The translations under genes were made by a program, and so were the position numbers. From the NCBI GenBank assembly GCA_017446055.1, contig JAFSRQ010000011.1, positions 1 through 42,095 of the forward strand: a DNA stretch of 42,095 nucleotides, given 5' to 3'. The stretch comes from Synergistaceae bacterium. Lineage in GTDB: Bacteria > Synergistota > Synergistia > Synergistales > Aminobacteriaceae. Positions 22,370 to 30,715 of the stretch are shown piece by piece; positions within the stretch are counted from its first letter, which is position 1; every line of letters begins with the position of its first letter. A model generated the notes under the pieces. It did not search any database. It was not told where the DNA came from and was given only the letters and a program-made list of their open reading frames with translations.

Positions 22370-22982
22370 AATACTTTTCTTCTCCTTTCATGATGAACTG
22401 ATCCCACATGAAGAGCCGTGAGAGCTGATGAGCTGTATCATTACCCGGCCATGTAGGATTGTTGTCCTCGAGCTTTTCGAGTATTTCGGGGTCAATGTCA
22501 GTGAGTGCGGTGATGTCGCTGGCGGTGAAACCGTGTAACAGTCTGAAGAAGATATAAGCGTAGGAGAGTGTGTGAGCTTTGGTGTAGAAGACTGGTACGG
22601 GCTTGATGATGACATCGGTGGAATAGGGGCTATCAGCTGCCGGGAATATCATAGGGAGGTACTGATGAGCTAGGGAGTAGGCAATCCTATTGTAGGTATT
22701 GAGCAGAAGTGTAGTTTTGCCTGAGAGGAACATTGATATTGTAGGCTGACTGAGACCGACATTGTGAGCTAGGTGGGACTGTGAGATACTGCGTGCTTCC
22801 ATGGCCATAGCCAGAATGGTGCGGATATTTTTTGCGGTGAAGGGTGGTAGTGGCCAGTGGTAGGTTTGAGCGTCAATGAAGTAGCTCTTGAGTGATGGAG
22901 CGGGGTATGATGATGCGTTTGTGGCGTGGGTATATAGTACGAGGGGGTTGTAGTGGAAGTTGGGGAGTGGGATTGTGAGCAT
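22350..22982 (-). CDS. HTH (XRE-like) phage regulator
   Basis: The 210-residue protein has a central helix-turn-helix at about residues 65-98: ARSISQSHLAHNVGLSQPTI, then SMFLSGKTTLLL, the shape of a Cro/C1-type domain. The N-terminal 45 residues are proline/tyrosine-rich and unlike known repressors. The C-terminal half (LLHGFTASDITALTDIDPEI) may contain a second helical motif. No peptidase-type C-terminal repressor domain is visible. GAAAGG lies 11-16 nt upstream of ATG 22982 and is also one arm of an inverted repeat. As first gene of the leftward replication operon it may regulate that operon or the lysogenic state. Confidence 0.65.
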   Translation of the reverse strand: MLTIPLPNFHYNPLVLYTHATNASSYPAPSLKSYFIDAQTYHWPLPPFTAKNIRTILAMAMEARSISQSHLAHNVGLSQPTISMFLSGKTTLLLNTYNRIAYSLAHQYLPMIFPAADSPYSTDVIIKPVPVFYTKAHTLSYAYIFFRLLHGFTASDITALTDIDPEILEKLEDNNPTWPGNDTAHQLSRLFMWDQFIMKGEEKYYAEVVL

Positions 22983-22991
22983 AATATCATG

Positions 22992-23026
22992 ACCTTTCGA
23001 GTAAGCTGCATAACTGACTGAAAGGT
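22992..23026 (-). promoter_or_regulatory. Inverted repeat overlapping the HTH gene's ribosome binding site
   Basis: Arms ACCTTTC (23026-23020 on the minus strand) and GAAAGGT (22998-22992) are separated by 21 nt. The second arm contains the GAAAGG ribosome binding site, so in RNA the hairpin would hide it; in DNA the arms could be operator half-sites. A weak promoter-like TTGAAC and A/T-rich -10 region lies upstream (about 23,045-23,075). Confidence 0.4.
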
Positions 23027-23120
23027 TGATATATGAGTTATGTGTTCATATTTGCTATTATCATGTGATGTTCAAGCAAGCCAACCACTGAGACCGGAAT
23101 AGTTAGACAGCTGTGGCAAC

Positions 23121-23648
23121 TCACAGACGGCCCGCAAAGATATTGCACAGACCGTTCCCGCAATCCCCCCAAAGGCCGCGTGATTTCAGCCATTCCCCCG
23201 CCGTATGATGACCCGTTCCGATTAGTGATGCCGTCTGAAGATGCAGACACTTCACGTTTACGCCCTCACCGACTCTGATACCCCCGACACCGCCGCACAT
23301 AACGTCCCGGAATATCTTCCCCCTGTAACGCCGCATAAACGCATTCACATTCACGCCGCCCAGTTTCAGCCGTATCACCTGGTGCATGAGGTTGTAGCGT
23401 CTCCATTCATGAACGAGACCGCGCTTCATGATATATTCTTCCAGCTCATGAACGCCGCCGGAACTCTCAATATTCCCCGCAAGCCTCACGAGATAGGGAC
23501 AAGTCAGCCAGAAACTAGTCGGGAAAACTTTCCTTCCCCATGGCCTGCACACCTGAACCTGAACATGGCCGAACCTGCAACGTATTTCCCGCGCAACAAA
23601 AACGGGAGATGCCTTCCGACACCCCCCGCTGAATATTCTTCCCGTCAT
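23121..23648 (-). CDS. DUF501 family protein
   Basis: The 175-residue protein has the DUF501 signature: a cysteine-rich N-terminus (SGGCRKASP), PTSFWLTCPYLVRLAGNIES near residues 49-68, GGVHELEEYI, and the C-terminal VNVKCLHLQTASLIGTGHHT. The function of the family is unknown; in other bacteria its genes occur near division and polyphosphate genes. Length is normal, so the gene is intact although it is the last host gene before the prophage. The ATG lies 2 nt after the S1 gene's stop. A rightward frame over the same bases is rejected because DUF501 motifs are on this strand. Confidence 0.85.
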   Translation of the reverse strand: MTGRIFSGGCRKASPVFVAREIRCRFGHVQVQVCRPWGRKVFPTSFWLTCPYLVRLAGNIESSGGVHELEEYIMKRGLVHEWRRYNLMHQVIRLKLGGVNVNAFMRRYRGKIFRDVMCGGVGGIRVGEGVNVKCLHLQTASLIGTGHHTAGEWLKSRGLWGDCGNGLCNIFAGRL

Positions 23649-23650
23649 CC

Positions 23651-24202
23651 CTAATAGTCTCTGCCGCCGTTCCTTCGCCTGACACCGCCGCGTCCCGAAC
23701 GTGCAGAATTCCTCGTGTTAAGGTCGGTTATCTTAGCCTCGCTAGCCTTGAGGAAAGATGCCATTTTTTTCTCGAAACTGTCAGACTCTTCCGGGTTAGC
23801 CTCACGGTATTCCGACTGCATCTCGCGAAAATCCCTCATGCCCCGGTTCTCACGTGTTACGCTCCTGTAGTCTTTTGGCGGACGACCGTTAGTGTCCTGG
23901 GGCTGAACTGGTCTTCTAGGCGGCCTTGACGGTCTTTCGGGGGGAGTCTGCATCTGCTTGAGGGATAAGTCTATGCGCCCTTTCTCGTCTATCTTGATGA
24001 CCTTTGCTTGTACTTTATCCTGCGCTTTCAGTACCGTGTTTATATCCTTCACGAACGAATACGACAGCTCCGAGATGTGTATCATACCCTTGCGGCCAGT
24101 CTTCGTTATTCTCACAAACGCCCCGTAAGGCATAATCTGCTCCACGGTGCAGTCAACAACTTCTCCTACTTCAACTCCGGCTGATGTGTTAAGCTCGGCC
24201 AT
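23651..24202 (-). CDS. S1-domain RNA-binding protein
   Basis: Residues about 8-86 form a complete S1 domain (VGEVVDCTVEQIMPYGAFVR, GMIHISELSYSFVKDINTVL, VQAKVIKIDEKGRIDLSLK). The C-terminal 100 residues are disordered and basic, rich in P and R (PPERPSRPPRRPVQP, ending RGGVRRRNGGRDY). The layout resembles the YabR/general stress protein 13 group, which associates with ribosomes. AGGGGAGCAAG precedes the ATG. It is followed 2 nt later by DUF501 and preceded 33 nt upstream by an unknown gene, probably in one leftward operon. Confidence 0.9.
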   Translation of the reverse strand: MAELNTSAGVEVGEVVDCTVEQIMPYGAFVRITKTGRKGMIHISELSYSFVKDINTVLKAQDKVQAKVIKIDEKGRIDLSLKQMQTPPERPSRPPRRPVQPQDTNGRPPKDYRSVTRENRGMRDFREMQSEYREANPEESDSFEKKMASFLKASEAKITDLNTRNSARSGRGGVRRRNGGRDY

Positions 24203-24235
24203 GTGAAACTCTTGCTCCCCTGAATATAGATTTTG

Positions 24236-24829
24236 TTACTCCCAGCGCCACTCAGGTTTACCGCCCAATCCCAGACGGCGAATCAGGTACAGATATTTTG
24301 CCTTAAGCTGACGGCTTCCGGGTTTGTACCAGACCAAAAGAGTCCCTCGCTGTTTGTTCAACGCTAATTTTAACACGCCGCCCTCAACAATTGGCCCGTA
24401 ACATGCAAGTATCACTTCACTGCGCAAAGTATCAGGACGCTTCTTCATGTATCTCAGGACGTTAGGCAGTTCAAGCGGGAGTGCCTGAGACTGTTTCAGC
24501 ATACTTGATGTGCGGGGTGTCCTGAATAGTTTATGGCGGTGAGTCTTTATGTCTTCCTTCACGTAATGCTTGAGACGGTAATTCTTCGCCTTGACATCTT
24601 TCACCGTCATCTTTACATTCACAGCACGTACTCTCTTCCTGCAGCTCTCTGTAATTTCCTCAAAGTCATACGGCCTCGACACAGGGCAGGAAATCTCCGG
24701 CTTGACCCTCACAGTATCAACACGCTTAATCATGCTCACGGTCTGCGGAGGCTCAATGCTGAAATCATCAATCCTGTAAATGCTGACCTTGTGAGAAAAT
24801 CTCCTCGCAAGGAAATCACGTAATCCCAT
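24236..24829 (-). CDS. Basic protein of unknown function
   Basis: The 197-residue protein is strongly basic (KRVRAVNVKMTVKDVKAKNY, then THRHKLFRTPRTSSMLKQSQ) and has a hydrophobic strand pair near 140-170 (EVILACYGPIVEGGVLKLAL, RGTLLVWYKPG). No transmembrane helix or known motif is evident. ATG 24829 overlaps the upstream gene's TAA (TAATG), so the two unknown genes are coupled. The basic charge suggests nucleic-acid binding, in keeping with the S1 gene downstream, but that is inference. Confidence 0.65.
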   Translation of the reverse strand: MGLRDFLARRFSHKVSIYRIDDFSIEPPQTVSMIKRVDTVRVKPEISCPVSRPYDFEEITESCRKRVRAVNVKMTVKDVKAKNYRLKHYVKEDIKTHRHKLFRTPRTSSMLKQSQALPLELPNVLRYMKKRPDTLRSEVILACYGPIVEGGVLKLALNKQRGTLLVWYKPGSRQLKAKYLYLIRRLGLGGKPEWRWE

Positions 24830-25377
24830 TACCGCGCTCCTGTAGCAAGCAAATTCATAGCCTTCTCCAATCTCGCAAAAGGCTCAAGGATATTCATCGT
24901 CTCTGCTGCTTCTGTCAATGCCGCCGCTGTCTGCTGAATCTCTTCCGGCCTTATGCCACCCGGAAATTCTGCCCTGAATGGTGCTCCGTTAGTGTTCGCC
25001 TGAATGAGGAAGACTCCCGGGTCTGCTGTCGTCTCAATATGCCCTGCCGCCTCCAGTGGAACATGAGGTGATTCTTCAAGCAGGACGGACTTTATACGGC
25101 TGTAATTCCTCAAGGGCGCGAGTATGTCCGTGTCATTGCATATCCATAATTGCGGGTCAGTCTCCACAGCGTCAAGGAGGCTCTCCAGTATCAGCTTCTC
25201 TTTTGCGTACTTCCCGAAAGACTCGCCGTACAAGATTCTGCTGACCTGATCCGGCCTGAAGGGGTCTGTCCTCACAAAGTCAAGAGGAAATCCCTTCGCG
25301 TCAGTAACCAGAGCCGCACCCCTGATTTGACTCTCTGTCCCGTCTATGATGATGTATCCCAGCGCGTTGTTCGCCAT
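24829..25377 (-). CDS. Conserved-looking protein of unknown function
   Basis: The 182-residue acidic protein begins MANNALGYIIIDGTESQIRG and has ALVTDAKGFPLDFVRTDPFR near 22-41. It continues SFGKYAKEKLILESLLDAVE and ends with a helical region (QQTAAALTEAAETMNILEPF). The start, a beta hairpin with GYIIIDG, resembles actin/RNase H-like or nuclease folds, but I cannot name a family. GTGGAGGATAT precedes the ATG. It lies between the aspartate kinase paralogue and the basic unknown protein. Confidence 0.65.
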   Translation of the reverse strand: MANNALGYIIIDGTESQIRGAALVTDAKGFPLDFVRTDPFRPDQVSRILYGESFGKYAKEKLILESLLDAVETDPQLWICNDTDILAPLRNYSRIKSVLLEESPHVPLEAAGHIETTADPGVFLIQANTNGAPFRAEFPGGIRPEEIQQTAAALTEAAETMNILEPFARLEKAMNLLATGAR

Positions 25378-25395
25378 GTGTATATATCCTCCACG

Positions 25396-26718
25396 TTAAT
25401 GCAGTATCATAGCTCCGTACAAAGCCCGCACGGTAGCTTCGTAATCATCATCGTACACACCGATTATAATATTGAGGTCATCGCTTCCCTGCTCAATCAT
25501 TCTCACCTTTATTCCGGCCTCAGCAATAGCGTTGAACATTTTTGCGAATATCCCCTTTACCGTCCCCATACCTTTGCCTACTACTGTAATGAGGGATAAA
25601 TTTTTCTCCACTGTTATATCTTCAGGCTTTATTGCGTCATTGAGAGCGGCGAGTATTTCAGCGCGTTTGAGGTCAAACAGGGGGTTCTTCACGACAATCG
25701 AGAACCTGTATATCCCAGACATGTAGTGTTCGCAGGAGATATTGCGATCGGTGAAGATGGCGAAAACTTTTGTGCCTATACCCGTAAGCCTGTTGAGGCC
25801 GAATTTCTGTATATGTATGATACGGTAGTTGCGTTTCCCGGCAATGCAGGCGGCGACTCCGCGCTTGGAGTCCGGCGGGAGTTCTGCTGTTACGGATGTT
25901 CCCAAGTCGTCAGTGTCATTGATATTGCGGACGCTTATCGGGATGTCAATATTCTGCATGAGGAGTATAACGTCCTCGTGGAATATGTTGATGCCCATGT
26001 AGGTAAGCTGCTTGAGTTCCTCGTATGTTATCTGCCGTATGACTTCAGGATTGTCGACTATACCCGGGTCTGCGCTGTAGATTTTGGTGGTCTCACTCCA
26101 TTTCTCACAGAGTGTAGCTTTCACGGCTCTTGCGACTATAGCGGCGGTGATGTCAGCTCCTCCTCTGGGGAACAGCTTTATGGTGTTTGCTCCTGCTGAC
26201 CCGTAGAAGCCCGGTATCACGGCGTGCTCAGTATTGGCGAAAACTTTTTCAGCTGCGGCAAATGTTCTGTCGAGGTCAAGCGTACCGTCCTTCGAGAAGA
26301 ATATGAAGTCAGCCGCGTCAATAAACTCCCAGCCGATATACTCCGCGAAGATTTTTGCCATGATATATTCGCCCCGGCTCACGACATAATCATTTCCCCT
26401 GCCGAAGAACAAGTTTTTCTTCAGGTTCATTATCTCAGCGTCAATATAGCAGTTCACCCCTATAGACCGTGTAATCCCTGTGAACCTGTCGCGTATCTTG
26501 GTCATCATCTCGTCGAAATTCTCACGGTTATTATAGCGGGCGTTCATGATGAACAGCATATCGGTAATCTTCATGTCCTCGCGTGATGCCGCGCCTGGTG
26601 CAGAGACGACGACAAATTTGCGGTCAGGGTTTGACATTACTATTTCTGCGGCCTTCTTTATCATTTCAGGAGTCGAGAAAGCCGCACTCCCGAACTTTGA
26701 CACAATTACATCACTCAT
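25396..26718 (-). CDS. Aspartate kinase paralogue with degenerate catalytic motifs
   Basis: This 440-residue protein aligns end to end with the second aspartate kinase in the window: the same GRGNDYVVSRGEYIMAKIF region, an SADPGIVDNP segment, and two C-terminal ACT domains (LSLITVVGKGMGTVKGIFAK, MIEQGSDDLNIIIGV). The N-terminal KFGGTS motif has become KFGSAA, and RGGSDIT has become RGGADIT. Both motifs contact ATP or aspartate in the family. It may have altered substrate use, be a regulatory partner, or be poorly active. It has its own upstream -10-like sequence after the terminator of the lysine operon and starts a leftward operon of unknown, S1 and DUF501 genes. Confidence 0.85.
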   Translation of the reverse strand: MSDVIVSKFGSAAFSTPEMIKKAAEIVMSNPDRKFVVVSAPGAASREDMKITDMLFIMNARYNNRENFDEMMTKIRDRFTGITRSIGVNCYIDAEIMNLKKNLFFGRGNDYVVSRGEYIMAKIFAEYIGWEFIDAADFIFFSKDGTLDLDRTFAAAEKVFANTEHAVIPGFYGSAGANTIKLFPRGGADITAAIVARAVKATLCEKWSETTKIYSADPGIVDNPEVIRQITYEELKQLTYMGINIFHEDVILLMQNIDIPISVRNINDTDDLGTSVTAELPPDSKRGVAACIAGKRNYRIIHIQKFGLNRLTGIGTKVFAIFTDRNISCEHYMSGIYRFSIVVKNPLFDLKRAEILAALNDAIKPEDITVEKNLSLITVVGKGMGTVKGIFAKMFNAIAEAGIKVRMIEQGSDDLNIIIGVYDDDYEATVRALYGAMILH

Positions 26719-26763
26719 AACAGCTCACTTCCTTATGAAGTATATGAATGGGAAATATGTATA

Positions 26764-26769
26764 ATTATA
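26764..26769 (-). promoter_or_regulatory. Probable -10 for the aspartate kinase paralogue operon
   Basis: The minus strand reads CGATTATAATTATACA just beyond the lysine-operon terminator, giving TATAAT at 26769-26764, about 46 nt upstream of the gene's ATG. AAGGAAGTGA follows as ribosome binding site. No strong -35 fits this hexamer; TTGCCC with 17-bp spacing to CATATT is an alternative. Confidence 0.4.
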
Positions 26770-26778
26770 ATCGTCAGG

Positions 26779-26810
26779 GCAAAAAAATACCCCCATATTT
26801 CAGGGGGCTT
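26779..26810 (-). terminator. Terminator of the lysine biosynthesis operon
   Basis: Leftward, GCCCCCTGAAATATGGGGGT forms a five-G/C hairpin with an 8-nt loop, directly followed by ATTTTTTT. It begins 5 nt after the stop of the intact aspartate kinase gene, so the operon ends here and the next gene needs its own promoter. Confidence 0.85.
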
Positions 26811-26814
26811 TGCG

Positions 26815-28134
26815 TCATCCTATCATTGCTCCGTACAGTGCTGTGATTGATTTCTCGTAGTCAGCCTCATCGACACCTATAATGATATTCATCTCGTCCG
26901 ACCCCTGGTCAATCATGCGTATATTCACGCCAGCCTCAGCCAATGCGCCGAATATTTTTGCCGCTGTTCCTCTTGTGCTAATCATGCCCTCGCCAACGAC
27001 AGCGATAACAGCAAGGTTCTTCTCAATCATGACGAAATCGGGCGATAACTCGTTCTTGAGTTCCCGTAGAATCTCCTCACGTTTTGCGTCAAAAGCTGAC
27101 GAGCTGACCACAACGCTTATTGTGTCGATACCAGTCGGGCAATGCTCAAAGGGTATACTGTTCCGTGCGAAAATGTAGAGAAGCCTCGCGCCGAATCCTG
27201 TCTCACCGTTCATCTGGGACTTCTCGATACGGATTGACGTGAAGCCCTTGCGGCCTGCGATTCCTGTTACGGGACTGCGCTTTATGCCTTCCGGGATTGA
27301 GGCGGCAATGAGCGTTCCGGGGTCATCGGGGGAATTTGTGTTGCGTATGTTGATGGGTATACCTGCCTTCCTGACCGGGAAAACAGCGTCCTCATGAAGC
27401 ACACTAGCACCCATGTATGACAGCTCGCGGAGTTCGTTGTAGGTTATATGTGTGATAGGCCGCGGGCGGTCGACGATTCTGGGGTCAGCACTGAGCATTC
27501 CTGATACATCGGTCCAGTTCTCGTAGATGTCAGACTGTGTTGACCGTGCAACGATTGAGCCTGTGATGTCGCTTCCTCCGCGTGAGAATGTCTTGATGCT
27601 GCCGTCCGGCATTGAGCCGTAGAAGCCGGGGATGACAGCGTGAGGAATGTCCCGGAGCTTTGCGTTAACGGCCATGAATGTGCGCTCGCCGTCAAAGTGT
27701 CCGTTGTCGTCAAAGAAGATGACTTCAGCCGCGTCAACAAACGTCCAGCCCAAGAACGAGGCAGTAATTTTCGCGTTTAGGTATTCCCCCCTGCTTGCGA
27801 GGTAATCTGCCGGGGGGTAACGCCTGAGTTCGTCCTCTATGCGCTCTATTTCCGCGCCAACGTCAAACGTTATACCGAGTCCTGAGACTATTTCAGCGTA
27901 ACGTTCCTTAATTTTCGCCAGAGTCCCGGAATACTCATCGCCCTTAGCGAACTCACTGTAACAGCTGTAGAGCAGATCTGTAACCTTGATGTCGCTGGAT
28001 GACCTTTTGCCCGGAGCTGAGACTACGACATACCGCCGTTCAGGATTGGACTTGATGATGTCTGCTACCTTGCGGATTTGGGATGCGTCCGCCAATGATG
28101 TACCGCCGAATTTCGCCGTGATTGTCCTGCTCAC
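26815..28134 (-). CDS. lysC: Aspartate kinase
   Basis: The 439-residue enzyme phosphorylates aspartate, the first step towards lysine/diaminopimelate, threonine and methionine. It has the intact KFGGTSLADA at residues 8-17, SRGEYLNAKI near 115, FSRGGSDITGSIVARS near 183-198, and two C-terminal ACT domains (VEGMIST-like and MIDQGSDEMNIIIGV) that usually bind the feedback inhibitor. The start is GTG at 28134, overlapping the deacetylase stop as GTGA, with CAGGAGAG upstream. It is the last gene of the dap operon and is followed by a clear terminator. The symbol assumes the lysine-pathway isozyme, based on operon context. Confidence 0.9.
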   Translation of the reverse strand: MSRTITAKFGGTSLADASQIRKVADIIKSNPERRYVVVSAPGKRSSSDIKVTDLLYSCYSEFAKGDEYSGTLAKIKERYAEIVSGLGITFDVGAEIERIEDELRRYPPADYLASRGEYLNAKITASFLGWTFVDAAEVIFFDDNGHFDGERTFMAVNAKLRDIPHAVIPGFYGSMPDGSIKTFSRGGSDITGSIVARSTQSDIYENWTDVSGMLSADPRIVDRPRPITHITYNELRELSYMGASVLHEDAVFPVRKAGIPINIRNTNSPDDPGTLIAASIPEGIKRSPVTGIAGRKGFTSIRIEKSQMNGETGFGARLLYIFARNSIPFEHCPTGIDTISVVVSSSAFDAKREEILRELKNELSPDFVMIEKNLAVIAVVGEGMISTRGTAAKIFGALAEAGVNIRMIDQGSDEMNIIIGVDEADYEKSITALYGAMIG

Positions 28135-29279
28135 TGTAACTCTCCTGTCTTGTTGTAGTTGTATGCTGATGACGAGTGCATAGCCGCTGCCGTGATTATA
28201 GCGTCCGGCACTGGAAGGAACTTGTCCGAATGGAGGGGATATTCACACCCTGCGCCGATGTGGTAGAAGCAGCCTGTCTTGGCGATGATGTAGCTTCCGA
28301 AGTCCTCACTGATGAAGAGGGGCTTGCTGATGATGTCGACCCTAGAGTCCCCGAAAGTCTCACGGGCTGAACGTTCGCACATGGCCGTGATGTTGTCGTT
28401 ATCGTTGACGATTCCCACGCATGAGTCGGTAATCTCGCACTCAGACTTTGCGCCGAATTTCGCTGAGACGTTAGCGCACACTTCCTCAAGCTGTCTGCAC
28501 ATGGCCGTGCGCTTTTCGAGTCCGTAAGTGCGTATAATCCCGGCCAATTCCGCCCGCCCGGCAAGTATGTTGTTGGCTGTCCCTGCGTGGAACATTCCGA
28601 CGCTGACGACTCCGCCCGGTATCCTCAAGATTTCCGGGACAATGTAGGAGGCAACTTCTATGCTGTCTATGCCCTTGTCCCTTTGCGCACCGTGTGATGT
28701 CCTGCCGATTACCGAGACTTTCCACGTAGCACTTGCCGCGTAGAAATCCCCGTACTTTATCCCGACATGCCCGGCCGGGAGCGCAGGGTCAACATGGCAT
28801 CCGAACACCGCCCCGACTCCCTCAAGGCAGCCCGCCGCAATCATCCTGTCAGCACCGCCGTCGCCCTCCTCGTTGGGCTGGAAGATGAATGTTGCTGACC
28901 CGGGAAGCTCGTCCTTGCGTGAACTGAGTATCATTGCCGCCCCCAATGCCCCCGTGATGTGTACGTCATGGCCGCAGGCGTGCATAATTCCGAGATTTTT
29001 GCTGACGAAATCGCACCCGGTAGCCTCCGTTACTGGCAATGCGTCAATGTCTGACCTTACAGCGCAGTGATTACCGGGCAAATTCCCGTCAACCCTAGCT
29101 ATAATCCCGGTGCCTATCACCCGCCTGTGAGGAATCCCGGCCATGTCAAGATACTTCTCGATGAGTTCAGCCGTGTGAAATTCGTGGTCGCCGATTTCGG
29201 GTATCTGGTGGAACTCCTTGCGTATGTCGGTGAGCTTGTCCCGGAGCTTTTCGGCCTCGTCAAGAAAGTTTATCGTCAT
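28131..29279 (-). CDS. M20 amidohydrolase, probable N-acetyl-diaminopimelate deacetylase
   Basis: The 382-residue protein has M20 family motifs: IRKEFHQIPEIGDHEFHTAE near residues 18-37, MHACGHDVHITGALGAA with metal-binding C/H and D near 94-110, QPNEEGDGGADRM with the catalytic glutamates near 127, and a dimerisation-domain segment (SHGAQRDKGIDSIEVASYIV). A position after dapH makes N-acetyl-LL-diaminopimelate deacetylase the likely activity; generic aminoacyl hydrolases share the fold. GAGGAAG precedes the ATG at 29279, 2 nt after the dapH stop; an in-frame upstream ATG lies inside dapH and is unlikely. Confidence 0.85.
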   Translation of the reverse strand: MTINFLDEAEKLRDKLTDIRKEFHQIPEIGDHEFHTAELIEKYLDMAGIPHRRVIGTGIIARVDGNLPGNHCAVRSDIDALPVTEATGCDFVSKNLGIMHACGHDVHITGALGAAMILSSRKDELPGSATFIFQPNEEGDGGADRMIAAGCLEGVGAVFGCHVDPALPAGHVGIKYGDFYAASATWKVSVIGRTSHGAQRDKGIDSIEVASYIVPEILRIPGGVVSVGMFHAGTANNILAGRAELAGIIRTYGLEKRTAMCRQLEEVCANVSAKFGAKSECEITDSCVGIVNDNDNITAMCERSARETFGDSRVDIISKPLFISEDFGSYIIAKTGCFYHIGAGCEYPLHSDKFLPVPDAIITAAAMHSSSAYNYNKTGELQ

Positions 29280-29281
29280 GT

Positions 29282-29980
29282 CTATATCTTCCTCAGTGAT
29301 TCCTGAAGGGCTGTCTTGAGGGTAGTGTTGCTGTCCTTGTCCTTGATGACTCTTGCAGGACACCCGGCGACAACCTTTCCCGGCGCAACGTCCTCAATCA
29401 CCACAGCTCCCGCCGCCACAACAGCCCCCGCTCCAATTCTCACGCCCTCGATGACGACCGCATTAGCCCCTACAAGAACGCCGTCCTCAACGACAACAGG
29501 TTTTGCCGACGCTGGCTCAATGACTCCGGCAAGCACCGCCCCCGCTCCGATGTGGCAGTTTTTGCCGACAGTAGCCCTTCCTCCGAGAACAGCTCCCATG
29601 TCTATCATTGTCCCCTCGCCTACAACCGCCCCAATGTTGAGTACTGCTCCCATCATAATGACTGCGTTTTTGCCGATTGATACGTTGTCCCGGATTATTG
29701 CGCCCGGTTCGATTCTTGCGGGAATGTCCTTGAGGTCGAGAAGGGGAATCGCGCTGTTACGTGCCGAGTTCTCAATCACAATGTCGGCTATCTTGTCCCG
29801 GTTAGCGTCAATCACTGGCTGAAGCTCCGTCCAGTCGCCGAAAATGACCTTGTCGCCAATCCCGAAAACTTTCGCGTTAGTCCCGGTGAAGTCGACGGGG
29901 GATTTCTCCTTGAGATAAATCTTGACGGGGGTAACCTTCTTCGCGTCAGCAATGAACCTGATGATTTCCTGCGCGTCCAT
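29282..29980 (-). CDS. dapH: Tetrahydrodipicolinate N-acetyltransferase
   Basis: The roughly 232-residue enzyme acetylates tetrahydrodipicolinate. The N-terminal domain ([16 protein letters not shown]) is typical of DapH. From about residue 90 it is a left-handed beta helix of hexapeptide repeats ([60 protein letters not shown]). [20 protein letters not shown] follows, then [10 protein letters not shown], the usual end of the family. The ATG at 29980 has GGTGA upstream; a GTG at 29989 inside dapB is the alternative. It lies between dapB and the M20 deacetylase, which defines the acetylase branch of the pathway. Confidence 0.93.
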   Translation of the reverse strand: MDAQEIIRFIADAKKVTPVKIYLKEKSPVDFTGTNAKVFGIGDKVIFGDWTELQPVIDANRDKIADIVIENSARNSAIPLLDLKDIPARIEPGAIIRDNVSIGKNAVIMMGAVLNIGAVVGEGTMIDMGAVLGGRATVGKNCHIGAGAVLAGVIEPASAKPVVVEDGVLVGANAVVIEGVRIGAGAVVAAGAVVIEDVAPGKVVAGCPARVIKDKDSNTTLKTALQESLRKI

Positions 29981-29981
29981 G

Positions 29982-30713
29982 TCATTCACCCGCTATGTAG
30001 TCAGCCATACCGTAGAGTCCCGGCTTCTTCCCGATGAGCCATTTTGCCGCCGACAATGCCCCCTTCGCGAACAATGCCCGGTTCTTAGCGTCATGCCGGA
30101 TTGTGATGGTCTCCAGCCCGTTGGAGAATATGACCTCATGAGTGCCGACTTCTGAGCCGTAACGCAGTGAGTGAATGCCGATCTCATTTGCGGGACGCTT
30201 CCCGTTCTCGTGCCTGCCAACGTTGAGGGTTGAGCCTTCTCTTGCTGACTGGACTCTTTTCGCGAGCATGAGTGCTGTGCCGCTGGGAACGTCTAGCTTC
30301 TGGTTGTGGTGAGCCTCTATCATTTCCACGTCGCAGTCCCCGAAAAGTTTTGCGACTCTCTCTGCTATGTCTGCTACGAGTGCCACGCCGACCGACATAT
30401 TAGGCGAGATGAACACGGGGATTTTCCCGGAGGACTCACGGATTATCGCTGTCTCATCGTCTGTCTGTCCTGTTGACGCTATGAGGACGGGCAAATTCCG
30501 CCTGACGCAGTATGACGTTACGGCCTGAGTCGCTGTGTGGTGGCTGAAATCGATAACTATATCCGCGTCCCCGTTGAAGTCATCGAGAGCGTGATATTTC
30601 CCTTCCCCAGTAGCAAAAGCCACGTCAACCAGAGCCGCAACACTCTCACTCCCGGCCATGTCCGCGAGCATATGCCCCATTTTGCCGCCCGCGCCGTTGA
30701 TGATAATCCTCAT
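29982..30713 (-). CDS. dapB: 4-hydroxy-tetrahydrodipicolinate reductase
   Basis: The 243-residue enzyme reduces the DapA product with NAD(P)H. It has the N-terminal nucleotide motif INGAGGKMG (residues 5-13), [12 protein letters not shown] near 51-62, [19 protein letters not shown] near 103, and the catalytic [20 protein letters not shown] near 134-153. In most homologues the DVPSG part reads DAPSG, so the substitution is mild. Length is slightly below the usual 250-270. The ATG lies 2 nt after the dapA stop. Confidence 0.95.
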   Translation of the reverse strand: MRIIINGAGGKMGHMLADMAGSESVAALVDVAFATGEGKYHALDDFNGDADIVIDFSHHTATQAVTSYCVRRNLPVLIASTGQTDDETAIIRESSGKIPVFISPNMSVGVALVADIAERVAKLFGDCDVEMIEAHHNQKLDVPSGTALMLAKRVQSAREGSTLNVGRHENGKRPANEIGIHSLRYGSEVGTHEVIFSNGLETITIRHDAKNRALFAKGALSAAKWLIGKKPGLYGMADYIAGE

Positions 30714-30715
30714 GG

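Larger units (their letters stand above)
1..23040. mobile_element. Right part of a contractile-tailed prophage
   Basis: Bases 1 to about 18,474 carry an ordered P2/Mu-like tail and baseplate module, and 18,804-22,982 carries a converging phage replication and regulator module. Host genes (DUF501, S1 protein, lysine biosynthesis) begin at about 23,121, so the right prophage edge is inferred to lie between 22,983 and 23,120. The left edge, head genes, integrase and any lysozyme are outside the window. I found no tRNA gene or recognisable att core at the junction, so the boundary is approximate. Confidence 0.9.

Noticed and set aside
22983..23120. tRNA gene or att core at the prophage edge
   Set aside because: No cloverleaf-like arms or T-loop sequence are visible here, and the left prophage end is outside the window, so a core repeat cannot be compared.
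23241..23654. Rightward 137-codon frame over the DUF501 gene
   Set aside because: The opposite strand carries clear DUF501 motifs and is coupled to the S1 gene; the rightward frame is proline/histidine-rich and shows no motif.
29316..29822. Rightward 168-codon frame inside dapH
   Set aside because: The alanine/threonine/proline-rich product is the complement of the hexapeptide-repeat region of dapH and has no independent signals.
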